Assembly (NCBI GenBank): GCA_002813285.1
Contig: PHTZ01000001.1
Span: forward strand, 372,001-436,000
Length of the DNA stretch: 64,000 bases
Source of the DNA: Flavobacteriaceae bacterium MAR_2009_75
GTDB lineage: Bacteria > Bacteroidota > Bacteroidia > Flavobacteriales > Flavobacteriaceae
Direction: 5' to 3'
Shown piece by piece: positions 1 to 8,375 of the stretch. The stretch's first letter is position 1. Each line of letters starts with the position of its first letter. Below the pieces are notes generated by a model that ran no database searches, was not told the origin of the DNA, and saw only the letters and a program-made list of their open reading frames with translations. A program made the translations under genes and the position numbers.

Positions 1-1
1 C

Positions 2-412
2 ATGAGCGGAAAAATGTACTTCTTCTTTAAAAAAAGTGTGTGGCGCTACCTTTTGGCCACCCTAATGATTGCTGTTGTGGTACCCCTAAAACAGTATAAT
101 GTATTCATCTCTTTTCTTATCTATTTTTTTGGTTTACTGCTGATCGTATTTCCAATAATGATCATGGCCGCTAGCGTTCAGGGAAAACAAATGGAATTTG
201 ATGCAGAGCTAACATTTTCTGAAGAAAAGATAACAATTAGGCATAGGAATAAAGACTTGGTAGAAACCAAGGATTGGAATTGGATCAAGAAAATAAGTGC
301 TACAAAAGATAGGTTTGTGTTGGTGGTAAACCAACGACAGCAATTTGTAATCTCTTTAGCAAAAGATGAGCTAACACAAGCTGAAATAGCGTTTTTTGAA
401 ACCAAAATATAA
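2..412 (+). CDS. YcxB-like small membrane protein
   Basis: 136 residues. Two hydrophobic segments (about residues 14-30 and 34-56) form a membrane hairpin. A soluble C-terminal half (about 65-136) looks like the YcxB fold: a beta-rich stretch around 'ELTFSEEKITI', then a 'W..IKKI..TKDRFVLVV' block. YcxB-like proteins are widespread in Bacteroidota and Firmicutes and have no assigned function. The ATG lies two bases from the window edge, so the true start could be upstream, although the hydrophobic hairpin is already complete. It shows no operon link to the next genes: 286 bp of AT-rich DNA follow. The family call rests on layout and a few motif residues and is moderate. Confidence 0.55.
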   Translation: MSGKMYFFFKKSVWRYLLATLMIAVVVPLKQYNVFISFLIYFFGLLLIVFPIMIMAASVQGKQMEFDAELTFSEEKITIRHRNKDLVETKDWNWIKKISATKDRFVLVVNQRQQFVISLAKDELTQAEIAFFETKI

Positions 413-442
413 GCAACTACTAACTTCCCTATAGGATCCAGC

Positions 443-463
443 AACCAACAACCAACAACCAAC
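443..463. repeat. Short tandem heptamer repeat (AACCAAC x3)
   Basis: Three exact copies of AACCAAC lie head to tail between the YcxB-like gene and the HNH operon. A similar AACCAACCACCAAC stretch occurs near 3550, just beyond the far end of the same operon. No function can be assigned. It may be simple-sequence slippage. Confidence 0.5.
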
Positions 464-669
464 TTTTACGCTTTCCCGTAATCTACTAAAATCAAAATTT
501 TTATCTTTCCAATAAATACTAAAGCATACTTCCCTCTACTGCTTTAAAATTAGAATGGCTTGTAAGGATGTGAAGGTGTGATTACTCACATTCCTGAATA
601 TAGTAACTTGTAGGTATATCTGTACGTTGTATGCCATTCGAAGGATAGCTAAAACTTAAATAATTAAAC

Positions 670-677
670 TAAATTTG
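670..677 (+). promoter_or_regulatory. Candidate -7 promoter element (TAAATTTG) for the ABC-3C operon
   Basis: TAAATTTG matches the Bacteroidota -7 consensus TAnnTTTG exactly and lies 22 bp before the HNH gene start. Transcription would begin near 684, giving a leader of about 15 nt. No TTG-type -33 element is seen at the usual distance, so the call is tentative. Confidence 0.45.
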
Positions 678-698
678 TAACTACTCACAAATTGATTT

Positions 699-1544
699 AT
701 GACATCAAAAAAACAGAAAGATAAAGCAAGACAATACAAACCATCTACTGTTAGACGTTTGGATACTCTTTCTGGTAACGAATGCGCCAACCCAAATTGT
801 CAAAAAAAATTAATTGCAGAAGATAATATCTCTATTGTTAGTAAAATCTGTCATATTGCTGCAGCGAGCAAAGAAGGACCTAGATATGATATTAACATGA
901 ATGATGATGAACGAAGAGGATTTGACAATCTAATTTTACTTTGTGATGAACATCATGTAATAATTGACAATAAAGAAAATGAATCTCTATATCCGACTAG
1001 TCTTCTGAAAAAATGGAAAAGTGATCACGAAAAAAAGATTTTAGAATTAATATCAAGTAAAAACTTATTATCTAAACATCCTTTATCGTTAAACAAAGTG
1101 ATTAATGCCATTGGAAATAAAATGGATGAAATCCTTAATTTAACTCAAGCTGTAAATGCTCCAAACACTGATTTGAAAATATCTTTTAATCATGTTAATA
1201 GGTATGAGTCTATTATAAGAGAGTTTGCACCATATCAAGGAAAATTAAACAAGATTTACGAAGAAATAGAAAAAGAAGGTTCAACAAAGAAAGAATTAGT
1301 ATTACATAACATTAAAAGAGTATACCTTAATATTAAAGCGGATTACAAAAATATAGATGAAATTAGAATAAATGCTGACATAATTTTTGACAGAGTAATT
1401 GAAACAATATGGAATAACATTGATAAGGCTCCAAATAAACTTGATGAATATGACCAAGAAACAATAGACTTTAGTTTGATGATTGTAATTGTTGATGCTT
1501 TTATGCGTTGCAATATTTTAGAAGAACCTCCTAAAACTGTTTGA
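699..1544 (+). CDS. HNH nuclease, effector component of an ABC-three-component (ABC-3C) system
   Basis: 281 residues. The N-terminal part is an HNH endonuclease with zinc-binding pairs: C29 and C34, then C51-H52 ('ICHIAA'), then 'FDNLILLCDEHH' supplying N77, C82 and H85/H86. This is the order expected of an HNH/zinc-ribbon nuclease. The C-terminal part (about 150-281) is helical and unrecognised; in ABC-3C systems this region couples the effector to the other components. The gene starts a tight three-gene operon: one base separates its stop from the middle-component ATG. It is much richer in A+T than the pca genes, which suggests acquisition by transfer. Family knowledge points to a conflict or anti-phage system in which the ATPase licenses the nuclease. 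DNA as target is an inference. Confidence 0.8.
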   Translation: MTSKKQKDKARQYKPSTVRRLDTLSGNECANPNCQKKLIAEDNISIVSKICHIAAASKEGPRYDINMNDDERRGFDNLILLCDEHHVIIDNKENESLYPTSLLKKWKSDHEKKILELISSKNLLSKHPLSLNKVINAIGNKMDEILNLTQAVNAPNTDLKISFNHVNRYESIIREFAPYQGKLNKIYEEIEKEGSTKKELVLHNIKRVYLNIKADYKNIDEIRINADIIFDRVIETIWNNIDKAPNKLDEYDQETIDFSLMIVIVDAFMRCNILEEPPKTV

Positions 1545-1545
1545 G

Positions 1546-1779
1546 ATGATAGTTGATAAGAATACTAATCCAGAAAGGGATTTATACTATTTAGGAGGGA
1601 TTTTAATTGATGTTATTTCAAACAAGAATAGCAGCGAAATTGATTATATGGATTTATACAAATTATTCAATCAAAAACAAGAAATAACCATAAATCTATA
1701 TTCTTTAACTTTAGATTGGTTATTTATACTTGGACTCGTGACTAAAGGAGAAAATGGAAAAATAAAAAAATGTTTTTAA
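1546..1779 (+). CDS. ABC-3C middle component (MC6-like)
   Basis: 77 residues, a winged-helix-sized protein. The opening (PERDLYYLGGILIDVI) and the closing 'LDWLFILGLV' followed by a glycine-rich hairpin and a basic end resemble the small middle-component families of ABC-three-component systems, MC6 in particular. Its place is diagnostic: it follows the HNH effector after one base and overlaps the ATPase gene by 10 bp, so the three are probably translationally coupled. The expected role is an adaptor between the SMC-like ATPase and the nuclease. No enzymatic residue is visible. The subtype is recalled from the family pattern, not searched. Confidence 0.7.
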   Translation: MIVDKNTNPERDLYYLGGILIDVISNKNSSEIDYMDLYKLFNQKQEITINLYSLTLDWLFILGLVTKGENGKIKKCF

Positions 1780-3467
1780 AAAATCTTAAAATAGAAAATA
1801 AGCTTGGTGTAATCCGTGAAATTGATTTTCATAAAGGACTCAATTTAATAGTGGATGAAACCCCTATAAGCAACAAAAAAACTACGGGTAATAATGTTGG
1901 TAAAACAACAGTATTAAGACTAGTTGATTTTTGTTTAGGCTCAAGTGGAAAAAACATTTATCAAGATTCTGAGTTTAAAGAACAAGAAAATAGTACGATT
2001 AAGGATTTCTTGATTAACACAGAAGTTGTTGTCACATTAAACATTGTTGACGACTTAGATTTTACTTCTGAATCTGTTCTTATAAAAAGAAATTTTTTAA
2101 AGTATAGTAAAAAAATTCAAGCAATAAATGGGGAGACCATCTTAAATGATAAAGAATTTGATGCAAAACTTAAAAAATTAATATTTAATTCTGAAGCTGA
2201 AAAACCTACATTTAAACAAATTATTACTAAAAATATTCGAGACGAAAAAAATAAGTTAGCGAATATTGTAAAAGTTTTAAATCCCTATACTAAAACTGAA
2301 GAGTATGAAGCTTTGTTTTTATTTTGGCTAGGCATAAATACTGATACACACAATCAAAAGGAACTCTTAGGGAAAGAAAAGACTAGAGAAGAAAGCTTTC
2401 AGAAAAGACTAAAAAAAGAAGGAGAATTATCTTTAATTGAGCAACAACTTGAACTTGTAAATTCTAAAATTACAGAGTTACAACAAGTAAAGTCCAACTT
2501 TAATTTTAATGAAAAATTTGAAGCTCAAATTAAAGAGTTAAATGATGTAAAACTTAATCTATCAAAACTTTCTACTGAACTTAGTAGATTAAATATGAGA
2601 CGAGAGTTAGTTCTCGAAAGTAAAGGGGACTTAACAAAGGAAAGAACAAATATTGATGTAAGTCAAATAGAATCTCTTTATAATAAAGCATCAAGGTTAG
2701 TTCCTAATTTACAAGTAACATTTCAAGAAACAGTAAGTTTTCATAATGATTTAATTGATGAAAAAATCAAGTACATTGATAAAGAATTGCCTTCTTTAAC
2801 AGAGAATTTAGTATCAATTTCAAAAAACATTTCATACTTAAGAAGGAAAGAAAAAGAATTGTCGGAGTTTGTAAGTGCTTCTGAATACAGTGACGATTAT
2901 GATAAAATATTGATCGATTTAAACTCTTTATTTGAAAGAAAGGGAAATTTAGAAGAAAAGAAAAAATATTGGATTAATTCTAATGAAAAACTAAGTAGAA
3001 TAAGCGAAGAGTTAAAAACAATAAATTCCGAAATCAACTCAAAAGATAGCATAATTCAAAACCGAATAACTCTTTTTAATAAATTCTTCACAAAAATATC
3101 AAACGATTTATATGGTGAAGAATATTTGCTAAGCACTCAAAAAAATGAAAAGGGTTACGACTTGATTGTTACAAATATTGAAGGTAATCCGAGTACTGGA
3201 AAGAAGAAAGGTCAGATTGCAGCGTTTGACTTTGCATATATTTTATTTGCTGAAGAAATTGAAATGAAATATGTTCATTTTATTTTACACGATCAGTTAG
3301 AAAATATGCACGACAATCAATTAAGTACAATCTTAATTGACTTAGCAAACTCTATCAATTGCCAATTTATTTTACCGATAGTGACAGATAAAATTCCTGC
3401 TGACTTAGATATTGACAAGTACATAATTTTAAGCTTGGCAGAAAACAACAAGTTATTCAAAGTATAA
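1770..3467 (+). CDS. DUF2326-type SMC/RecN-like ATPase of an ABC-3C system
   Basis: 565 residues. A Walker A motif sits at residues 40-47 (GNNVGKTT, K45). A long charged heptad-rich coiled coil spans about 195-430. The C-terminal ATPase lobe contains 'AAFDFAYILFAEE' and a Walker B-like 'HFILHDQLEN' typical of DUF2326. The layout is that of ABC ATPases related to RecN and SMC, in which the head is split by a coiled coil. It is the sensor/ATPase component of ABC-three-component systems and overlaps the middle component by 10 bp. It acts in the cytoplasm; what triggers it is unknown. Base composition is very AT-rich like its two partners. The next gene is on the other strand 100 bp away, so the operon ends here. 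Confidence 0.8.
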   Translation: MFLKNLKIENKLGVIREIDFHKGLNLIVDETPISNKKTTGNNVGKTTVLRLVDFCLGSSGKNIYQDSEFKEQENSTIKDFLINTEVVVTLNIVDDLDFTSESVLIKRNFLKYSKKIQAINGETILNDKEFDAKLKKLIFNSEAEKPTFKQIITKNIRDEKNKLANIVKVLNPYTKTEEYEALFLFWLGINTDTHNQKELLGKEKTREESFQKRLKKEGELSLIEQQLELVNSKITELQQVKSNFNFNEKFEAQIKELNDVKLNLSKLSTELSRLNMRRELVLESKGDLTKERTNIDVSQIESLYNKASRLVPNLQVTFQETVSFHNDLIDEKIKYIDKELPSLTENLVSISKNISYLRRKEKELSEFVSASEYSDDYDKILIDLNSLFERKGNLEEKKKYWINSNEKLSRISEELKTINSEINSKDSIIQNRITLFNKFFTKISNDLYGEEYLLSTQKNEKGYDLIVTNIEGNPSTGKKKGQIAAFDFAYILFAEEIEMKYVHFILHDQLENMHDNQLSTILIDLANSINCQFILPIVTDKIPADLDIDKYIILSLAENNKLFKV

Positions 3468-3567
3468 ATAAGAAAACGGCATACCACAATCTGTATAGTG
3501 CATAGCACCCTGCGGGATGCTACGACACCTTAACCCACCGATATTTAAACCAACCACCAACTAAAAA

Positions 3568-4437
3568 TCACCCCTTCCTAAACTCCCCAGGTGCCACGCC
3601 CACCCGTTTTTTAAACAAGCGGCTAAAATAGGCAGGGTCGTTAAAATTCAAAAAGTAAGCCACTTCGGCAATAGAGTACGAAGTGTTTAAAAGGTACTTT
3701 TTGGCCTCGTTCATGGTAAAATCTTGTACCACTTTAAGGGCCGATTTTCCGGATACGGTATGGCAAACGCGGTTAAGATGGGTTTGGGTAATGCCCAAAG
3801 CATCGGCAAAATCCTTAATGGAAAGTAGACTTTGGGCATGTTGTCGAATCAAGTCTTGAAACTGCTGAAAGTATTTTAGCGACCGATTATTAGAGATGAG
3901 CTCTTGCGAGGTAGTCCTGAATTTCTCTCGATACAGCTCTAGGTAAAAGAGCTCAAAACAGGCTCTCAAGGCCAATAATTTTTCCGGAGCTTCTTCAAAA
4001 AGCTCTCGATGTATATGCTCTTTCAATCGTAATAAACTCTTAAAGCCTTCTGAATTATGATCAAATGAGAATCGACATAAACGATTGATCTCTTTATTAA
4101 TATCCGGTTTTTCGCGTAATAATGAATCTAGAAAACCAGTTGAAAATGTAATGACGGTACCCAACATTTCTGGCTTAAATTGAAAGCCATGAAGTACATT
4201 GGCGGGAATGGTTATAATACACGGAGACTTTATTTCCGTTTTTTTTCTCTCAGAAACCAAAACACCTTCGCCAGCTTGAATTATAAATAGCTGAACCAAA
4301 TCGGTATGAAGATGCTCTTCTATTTCCCATGAATAGATTTTACTCCGTTCTTCCAATGGTTCCATATGAATAAAATCGGACACCATGGGTAATTGTTGAT
4401 CCCCATAAAGGCCCTGATATCTTAGAATGGCATCCAT
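3568..4437 (-). CDS. AraC-family regulator of the pca/pob operon (PobR-like)
   Basis: 289 residues. A cupin-like sensing domain (about 25-130, with 'EEHLHTDLVQLFII' and 'IPANVLHGFQF') is followed by a C-terminal AraC/XylS DNA-binding domain (about 190-287) with two helix-turn-helix units: 'SIKDFADALGITQTHLNRVC' and 'SIAEVAYFLNFNDPAYFSRLFKKRVGVAP'. The gene is transcribed away from pcaH, separated by 205 bp that carry the pcaH promoter. AraC-type activators beside pob/pca genes usually respond to 4-hydroxybenzoate or a related aromatic acid, so this is probably the local activator. The inducer is inferred from the neighbours only. Confidence 0.82.
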   Translation of the reverse strand: MDAILRYQGLYGDQQLPMVSDFIHMEPLEERSKIYSWEIEEHLHTDLVQLFIIQAGEGVLVSERKKTEIKSPCIITIPANVLHGFQFKPEMLGTVITFSTGFLDSLLREKPDINKEINRLCRFSFDHNSEGFKSLLRLKEHIHRELFEEAPEKLLALRACFELFYLELYREKFRTTSQELISNNRSLKYFQQFQDLIRQHAQSLLSIKDFADALGITQTHLNRVCHTVSGKSALKVVQDFTMNEAKKYLLNTSYSIAEVAYFLNFNDPAYFSRLFKKRVGVAPGEFRKG

Positions 4438-4586
4438 AAATGTGTATTTATAACAATAAAATATAACTCTACTAAATTAAGTAATTTAATTATAATCAGG
4501 TTTTTAATAAGATTATTGAAGGTGTTTAGAACCAAATTTTACTATACAATGTTCATTTTGTACTGGTAAAATGATAATTTATCCAA

Positions 4587-4615
4587 TTGTAATTACCTAG
4601 ATAAGACTACTTTCG
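4587..4615 (+). promoter_or_regulatory. Candidate promoter of the pca/pob operon
   Basis: TTG (4587-4589) is followed after 18 bp by TACTTTCG (4608-4615), close to the Bacteroidota pattern TTG-N(19)-TAnnTTTG. Transcription would start near 4622, about 20 bp before the pcaH ATG. It lies between the divergent AraC gene and pcaH, so an activator site would be expected just upstream. Confidence 0.55.
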
Positions 4616-4642
4616 GAATACTTAGAAGTAAAGACCTTTACA

Positions 4643-5350
4643 ATGAATGAAAGTAACAAGGAGGGGTTCGATAGGGAAATTCAACCGGCCTATTTGTATG
4701 AAGGGTATAAATCGACCATTCTGCGAGCACCCACCAAGCCCTTAGTAGTTCCTAAAAAGTCCGATATAAAACTAAGCGGACCGGTATTTAAAGATTTCGA
4801 ACTAGGAGTTTTAGATCATGACCTTACCAAAAATGCCATTAAAAATGGAGAGCCTATAGGTGAACGCATTGTCGTTCATGGTAAGGTCACCAATGAAAGA
4901 GGGCAACCGATTCCGCATACCTTGCTCGAAATTTGGCAAGCGAATGCCGCAGGTAGGTATGTACACAAGGTAGACCAGCACGACGCACCTTTAGACCCCA
5001 ATTTTCTAGGTACCGGGCGTTGCATGACCGATGCCGAGGGCAACTATAAATTTTACACCATAAAACCAGGCGCCTACCCTTGGGGCAATCACCCCAATGC
5101 ATGGCGGCCCAACCATATTCATTTTTCCCTATTCGGCGGCGACATCACCAGCAGATTGATTACGCAAATGTACTTTCCCCACGACCCTCTTTTTGACCAG
5201 GATCCTATGTTTCAATCGATACCCTTAAAAGGTAGAGAGCTGTTGGTTTCTAAATTCGATTACAATTTGACCGAACCTGATTTTGCCTTGGGCTACCGCT
5301 TTGATATCGTATTACGTGGTCACAATGCCACACCTTTTGAAAATATTTAG
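4643..5350 (+). CDS. pcaH: Protocatechuate 3,4-dioxygenase beta subunit
   Basis: 235 residues, the usual size for PcaH. With PcaG it forms the non-haem Fe(III) intradiol dioxygenase that cleaves protocatechuate to 3-carboxy-cis,cis-muconate. The iron ligands are visible as Y106, Y145 ('GAYPWG'), H158 and H160 ('RPNHIHFSLFG'), in the order known for the family. The N-terminal 'RAPTKPLVV' segment also fits PcaH. It is the first gene of a tight operon behind a good promoter, with pcaG 17 bp downstream. The enzyme is cytoplasmic. Confidence 0.95.
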   Translation: MNESNKEGFDREIQPAYLYEGYKSTILRAPTKPLVVPKKSDIKLSGPVFKDFELGVLDHDLTKNAIKNGEPIGERIVVHGKVTNERGQPIPHTLLEIWQANAAGRYVHKVDQHDAPLDPNFLGTGRCMTDAEGNYKFYTIKPGAYPWGNHPNAWRPNHIHFSLFGGDITSRLITQMYFPHDPLFDQDPMFQSIPLKGRELLVSKFDYNLTEPDFALGYRFDIVLRGHNATPFENI

Positions 5351-5367
5351 GCTTTATATTGAACACA

Positions 5368-5904
5368 ATGGATAAGAAAAAACTTCAAACACCTTCGCAG
5401 ACAATCGGACCTTTTTTTGCCTACGGACTAGTACCAACGCAATATGGATATGATTTTGACTCTTGGGTGGATAATGATATGGCTTTCGATCTAAAAATTC
5501 AGGAAACCATAGAAATAACGGGCATCGTTTATGACGGTGAAGAAAATGCTATCAACGATGCCATGGTCGAATTATGGCAAGATGATGGAGAACATAGGTT
5601 ATTCGGCAGATACGGTACAGGTACCGACAAAAGAAACCGTTTTTTTTTCAAAACCATAAAACCGAAATCGGTCAACGGGCAAGCTCCTTTTATTCATGTC
5701 ATCTTATTTATGCGGGGGCAATTATTGCACTCCTATACCCGTATTTATTTTTCGGATGAACATAAGCTGAATGAAACGGATCAGGTTTTGAATGCCATCG
5801 ATTACGAACGAAGAAATACCTTGATCGCTGAAAAAATAGATGGAAAATACGTGTTCGACATCTATATGCAAGGCCCAAAAGAAACGGTCTTTTTTGATCT
5901 TTAA
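5368..5904 (+). CDS. pcaG: Protocatechuate 3,4-dioxygenase alpha subunit
   Basis: 178 residues from the ATG at 5368; a TTG three codons upstream is possible but less likely. The opening 'TPSQTIGPFFAYGL' is characteristic of PcaG. The intradiol dioxygenase fold follows, with 'ATVELWQ'-type and 'RYGTGTDK...FFFKTIKP' segments. The alpha subunit lacks the complete iron-ligand set of PcaH and helps form the substrate pocket at the alpha/beta interface. The gene sits between pcaH and pcaB, with a 14 bp gap to pcaB, in one transcription unit. Confidence 0.93.
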   Translation: MDKKKLQTPSQTIGPFFAYGLVPTQYGYDFDSWVDNDMAFDLKIQETIEITGIVYDGEENAINDAMVELWQDDGEHRLFGRYGTGTDKRNRFFFKTIKPKSVNGQAPFIHVILFMRGQLLHSYTRIYFSDEHKLNETDQVLNAIDYERRNTLIAEKIDGKYVFDIYMQGPKETVFFDL

Positions 5905-5918
5905 AACACAAGCAGACC

Positions 5919-7235
5919 ATGTCATTATATTCCGAGACATTTTATACCGGCGAATTGACCGCGCTTTTTTCTGACAGAAATGCGGTTTCAAAACTATTAC
6001 GGGTAGAGGCAGCATTGGCTGCGGCCCAAGCCAAACTGGGTATCATTCCCGAGAAAGCTGCCACGGTCATTGCTGATTGCTGCATGGTCGATGCTATAGA
6101 TATCAATGCGTTAAAAGCCGATGTAAGCCTTGGTGGAAATACAGCCATACCTTTGGTTAAACAGCTGACCAAAGCCATTAAGAATAGAGATTTTGAAGCT
6201 TCAAAATATGTGCATTTAGGGGCGACAAGTCAAGATATTATCGACACAGCGACCGTGTTGACCATTAAAGAATATCTCGGTTGGTCAGAAAATAAGTTGA
6301 ACCGATTACAGCAAAGCTTGGTGCAATTGACCCAAGAACATAAGAACACAATTATGATCGGCCGTACTCTGCTTCAACAGGCCAAACCCATCTCTTTTGG
6401 ATTAAAAACAGCCGCTTGGTTAGAAAGTATTACTCGAAGTCTCAATCGGTTACAGCAACTAAAAGAGAGATTACTATGCATTCAATTGGGCGGTGCCGTT
6501 GGTAGTGGCAATGAATATATTACGCGCCAAGTACAAATTGAGTTTGCTAAAATTCTTGGATTGAGCCCCAGCTTTCCATGGCAATCGGAACGGGACACAT
6601 TCAATGAATTTGCCTCCTTTTTGGGCGTGCTTTCCGGAAGTTTGGGCAAAATAGCAAAAGACATCTCCCTTCTCATGCAGACTGAGATCGCCGAGGTTTT
6701 TGAAGGTGCCTCAGAGGGTAAAGGAGGCTCGAGTACCATGCCCCATAAAAGAAACCCTGTTTCATCTGCCTTAATATTGAGCAACAGCTTGCGAACTCCG
6801 GGTCTGGTATCCACCTTACTTAGTAGTATGGTACAAGAGCACGAAAGGTCTGCAGGAAGTTGGCATGCCGAATGGGAAACCTTGACCCAATTAATGGAAC
6901 TTACCGCCGGTTCACTGGACAAGACCGTTGATTTAATTCAAAATCTTGAGGTAGATAAGGAACGGATGCTTTTGAACATCGAGGTGACCAATGGATTAAT
7001 TTACGCCGAAAAAGTAGCCTTACAACTTTCTAAGACCATGGGGAAAATGCAGGCCCATGAAGCCGTTCAAAAGGCCTGTAAAATTACGAATTCGACCGAA
7101 AAGCATCTAAAGGAAGTTATCACGGAATTGTATCCGGAAATAGATAATCTGGACAAATTGTTCCGACCCGAAAATGCTATTGGACATAGCGTGGAATGGG
7201 TCGAAGCCATTCTAAAGAACTATTTGGAAAAATAA
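5919..7235 (+). CDS. pcaB: 3-carboxy-cis,cis-muconate cycloisomerase
   Basis: 438 residues, a member of the fumarase/aspartase superfamily. The superfamily signature GSSTMPHKRNP is intact, and the other conserved blocks ('LGATSQDIIDTATV' and 'GRTLLQQAKPISFG') are present in order. It converts 3-carboxy-muconate to 4-carboxymuconolactone, the step after PcaGH. The C-terminal 'NAIGHSVEWVEAIL' matches the PcaB end rather than adenylosuccinate lyase. It is followed after 5 bp by the fused pcaD-pcaC gene, which performs the next two steps. Confidence 0.93.
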   Translation: MSLYSETFYTGELTALFSDRNAVSKLLRVEAALAAAQAKLGIIPEKAATVIADCCMVDAIDINALKADVSLGGNTAIPLVKQLTKAIKNRDFEASKYVHLGATSQDIIDTATVLTIKEYLGWSENKLNRLQQSLVQLTQEHKNTIMIGRTLLQQAKPISFGLKTAAWLESITRSLNRLQQLKERLLCIQLGGAVGSGNEYITRQVQIEFAKILGLSPSFPWQSERDTFNEFASFLGVLSGSLGKIAKDISLLMQTEIAEVFEGASEGKGGSSTMPHKRNPVSSALILSNSLRTPGLVSTLLSSMVQEHERSAGSWHAEWETLTQLMELTAGSLDKTVDLIQNLEVDKERMLLNIEVTNGLIYAEKVALQLSKTMGKMQAHEAVQKACKITNSTEKHLKEVITELYPEIDNLDKLFRPENAIGHSVEWVEAILKNYLEK

Positions 7236-7240
7236 AAAAT

Positions 7241-8371
7241 ATGAAGACGAATTATAAGATTCAAGGCACTCCCAATAGTCCGGTGTTGGTATTTTCCAAC
7301 TCCTTAGGTGCAGATATGAGTATGTGGAACGAACTCGTACCCTACCTACTGCCCTATTTTAGGGTATTACAGTACGACACCCGTGGACATGGACATAGTG
7401 AACTTACGGACGGACCCTACACTATAGAACAATTGGGCCAAGATGTAATTGACCTTTTGGATGAATTGAAGATTGATAAAGTGTATTTCTGCGGATTGTC
7501 CATGGGTGGGTTAATCGGCCAGTACTTGGGCATCAACCATCCTGAAAGATTACACAAACTAATCATCAGTAATACCAACTCGAAGATTGGTACTGTGGAA
7601 GGATGGAACGACCGTATTAAAACCATCAATGAACAAGGCATGCAAGCTATTGTAGATGCCACAATGGAAAAATGGTTTACCGAAAGCTATCACCAAACGC
7701 ATCCATCCCGCGTAGCAGAAATGAAAAAAATATTCTTGGCGAACAGAACAGAAGGATATACCGCCTGTTGTGCTGCAATTGGTAATGCCGATTTTAGGGC
7801 GGATATTAAACAAATTCAGCTAGAGACTTTAATCATTACAGGTGATGAAGATGTGGTTACCAATGTGGCGCAAGCCGAAATCATGCAAAAAGAAATCGCA
7901 GGTGCTGAGCTAAAAGTGTTTCATGCCAGACATTTGCCAAGCACCGAATTACCGGCATATTATGCAGAAACGCTTATCAATTTTATAGTCGGCAAAGATA
8001 CTTTTGATAGAGGCATGCATGTGCGTAGAACGGTTTTAGGTGATGCCCATGTAGATAGGGCCAACGGAAACAAGAATGAATTCAACACCGATTTTCAAGA
8101 ATTTATTTCGCACTATGCATGGGGAGAAATTTGGACCCGACCGGGTTTGCCCAAACATAGCAGAAGCCTTATAACCCTTGCCATGTTGATACCGCTCAAT
8201 AAAAAAGCGGAGTTTAAAATGCATGTAAAAGCGGCATTCAACAATGGTGTAACCAAAGATGAAATAAAAGAACTGATTCTACAATCAGGAATTTATTGTG
8301 GTTTACCCGCAGCTAACGATGCCATGCATTCGGCAGAAGAAGTATTTACAGATTTAGGAATAGAATACTAA
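7241..8371 (+). CDS. pcaL: Fused 3-oxoadipate enol-lactonase / 4-carboxymuconolactone decarboxylase
   Basis: 376 residues from the ATG at 7241; an upstream in-frame extension into pcaB was rejected because it overlaps the pcaB end. Residues 1-255 are an alpha/beta hydrolase (PcaD) with the nucleophile elbow GLSMGG (S87), an acid-loop 'GDEDVV' and a late His in 'ARHLPSTE'. Residues about 262-376 are a carboxymuconolactone decarboxylase (PcaC/CMD) domain: 'WGEIWTRPGLPKHSRSL' and the 'EIKELILQSGIYCGLPAA' block. The fusion, known as PcaL, turns carboxymuconolactone into 3-oxoadipate through the enol-lactone. pobA follows after 4 bp. Confidence 0.93.
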   Translation: MKTNYKIQGTPNSPVLVFSNSLGADMSMWNELVPYLLPYFRVLQYDTRGHGHSELTDGPYTIEQLGQDVIDLLDELKIDKVYFCGLSMGGLIGQYLGINHPERLHKLIISNTNSKIGTVEGWNDRIKTINEQGMQAIVDATMEKWFTESYHQTHPSRVAEMKKIFLANRTEGYTACCAAIGNADFRADIKQIQLETLIITGDEDVVTNVAQAEIMQKEIAGAELKVFHARHLPSTELPAYYAETLINFIVGKDTFDRGMHVRRTVLGDAHVDRANGNKNEFNTDFQEFISHYAWGEIWTRPGLPKHSRSLITLAMLIPLNKKAEFKMHVKAAFNNGVTKDEIKELILQSGIYCGLPAANDAMHSAEEVFTDLGIEY

Positions 8372-8375
8372 CCGG

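Noticed and set aside
3480-3530. Possible terminator or recombination-site hairpin (AGCACCC...GGGATGCT) after the ABC-3C operon
   Set aside because: The stem has a mismatch in the middle, a short loop and no T-tract, so it is too weak to call as a terminator or an attachment site.
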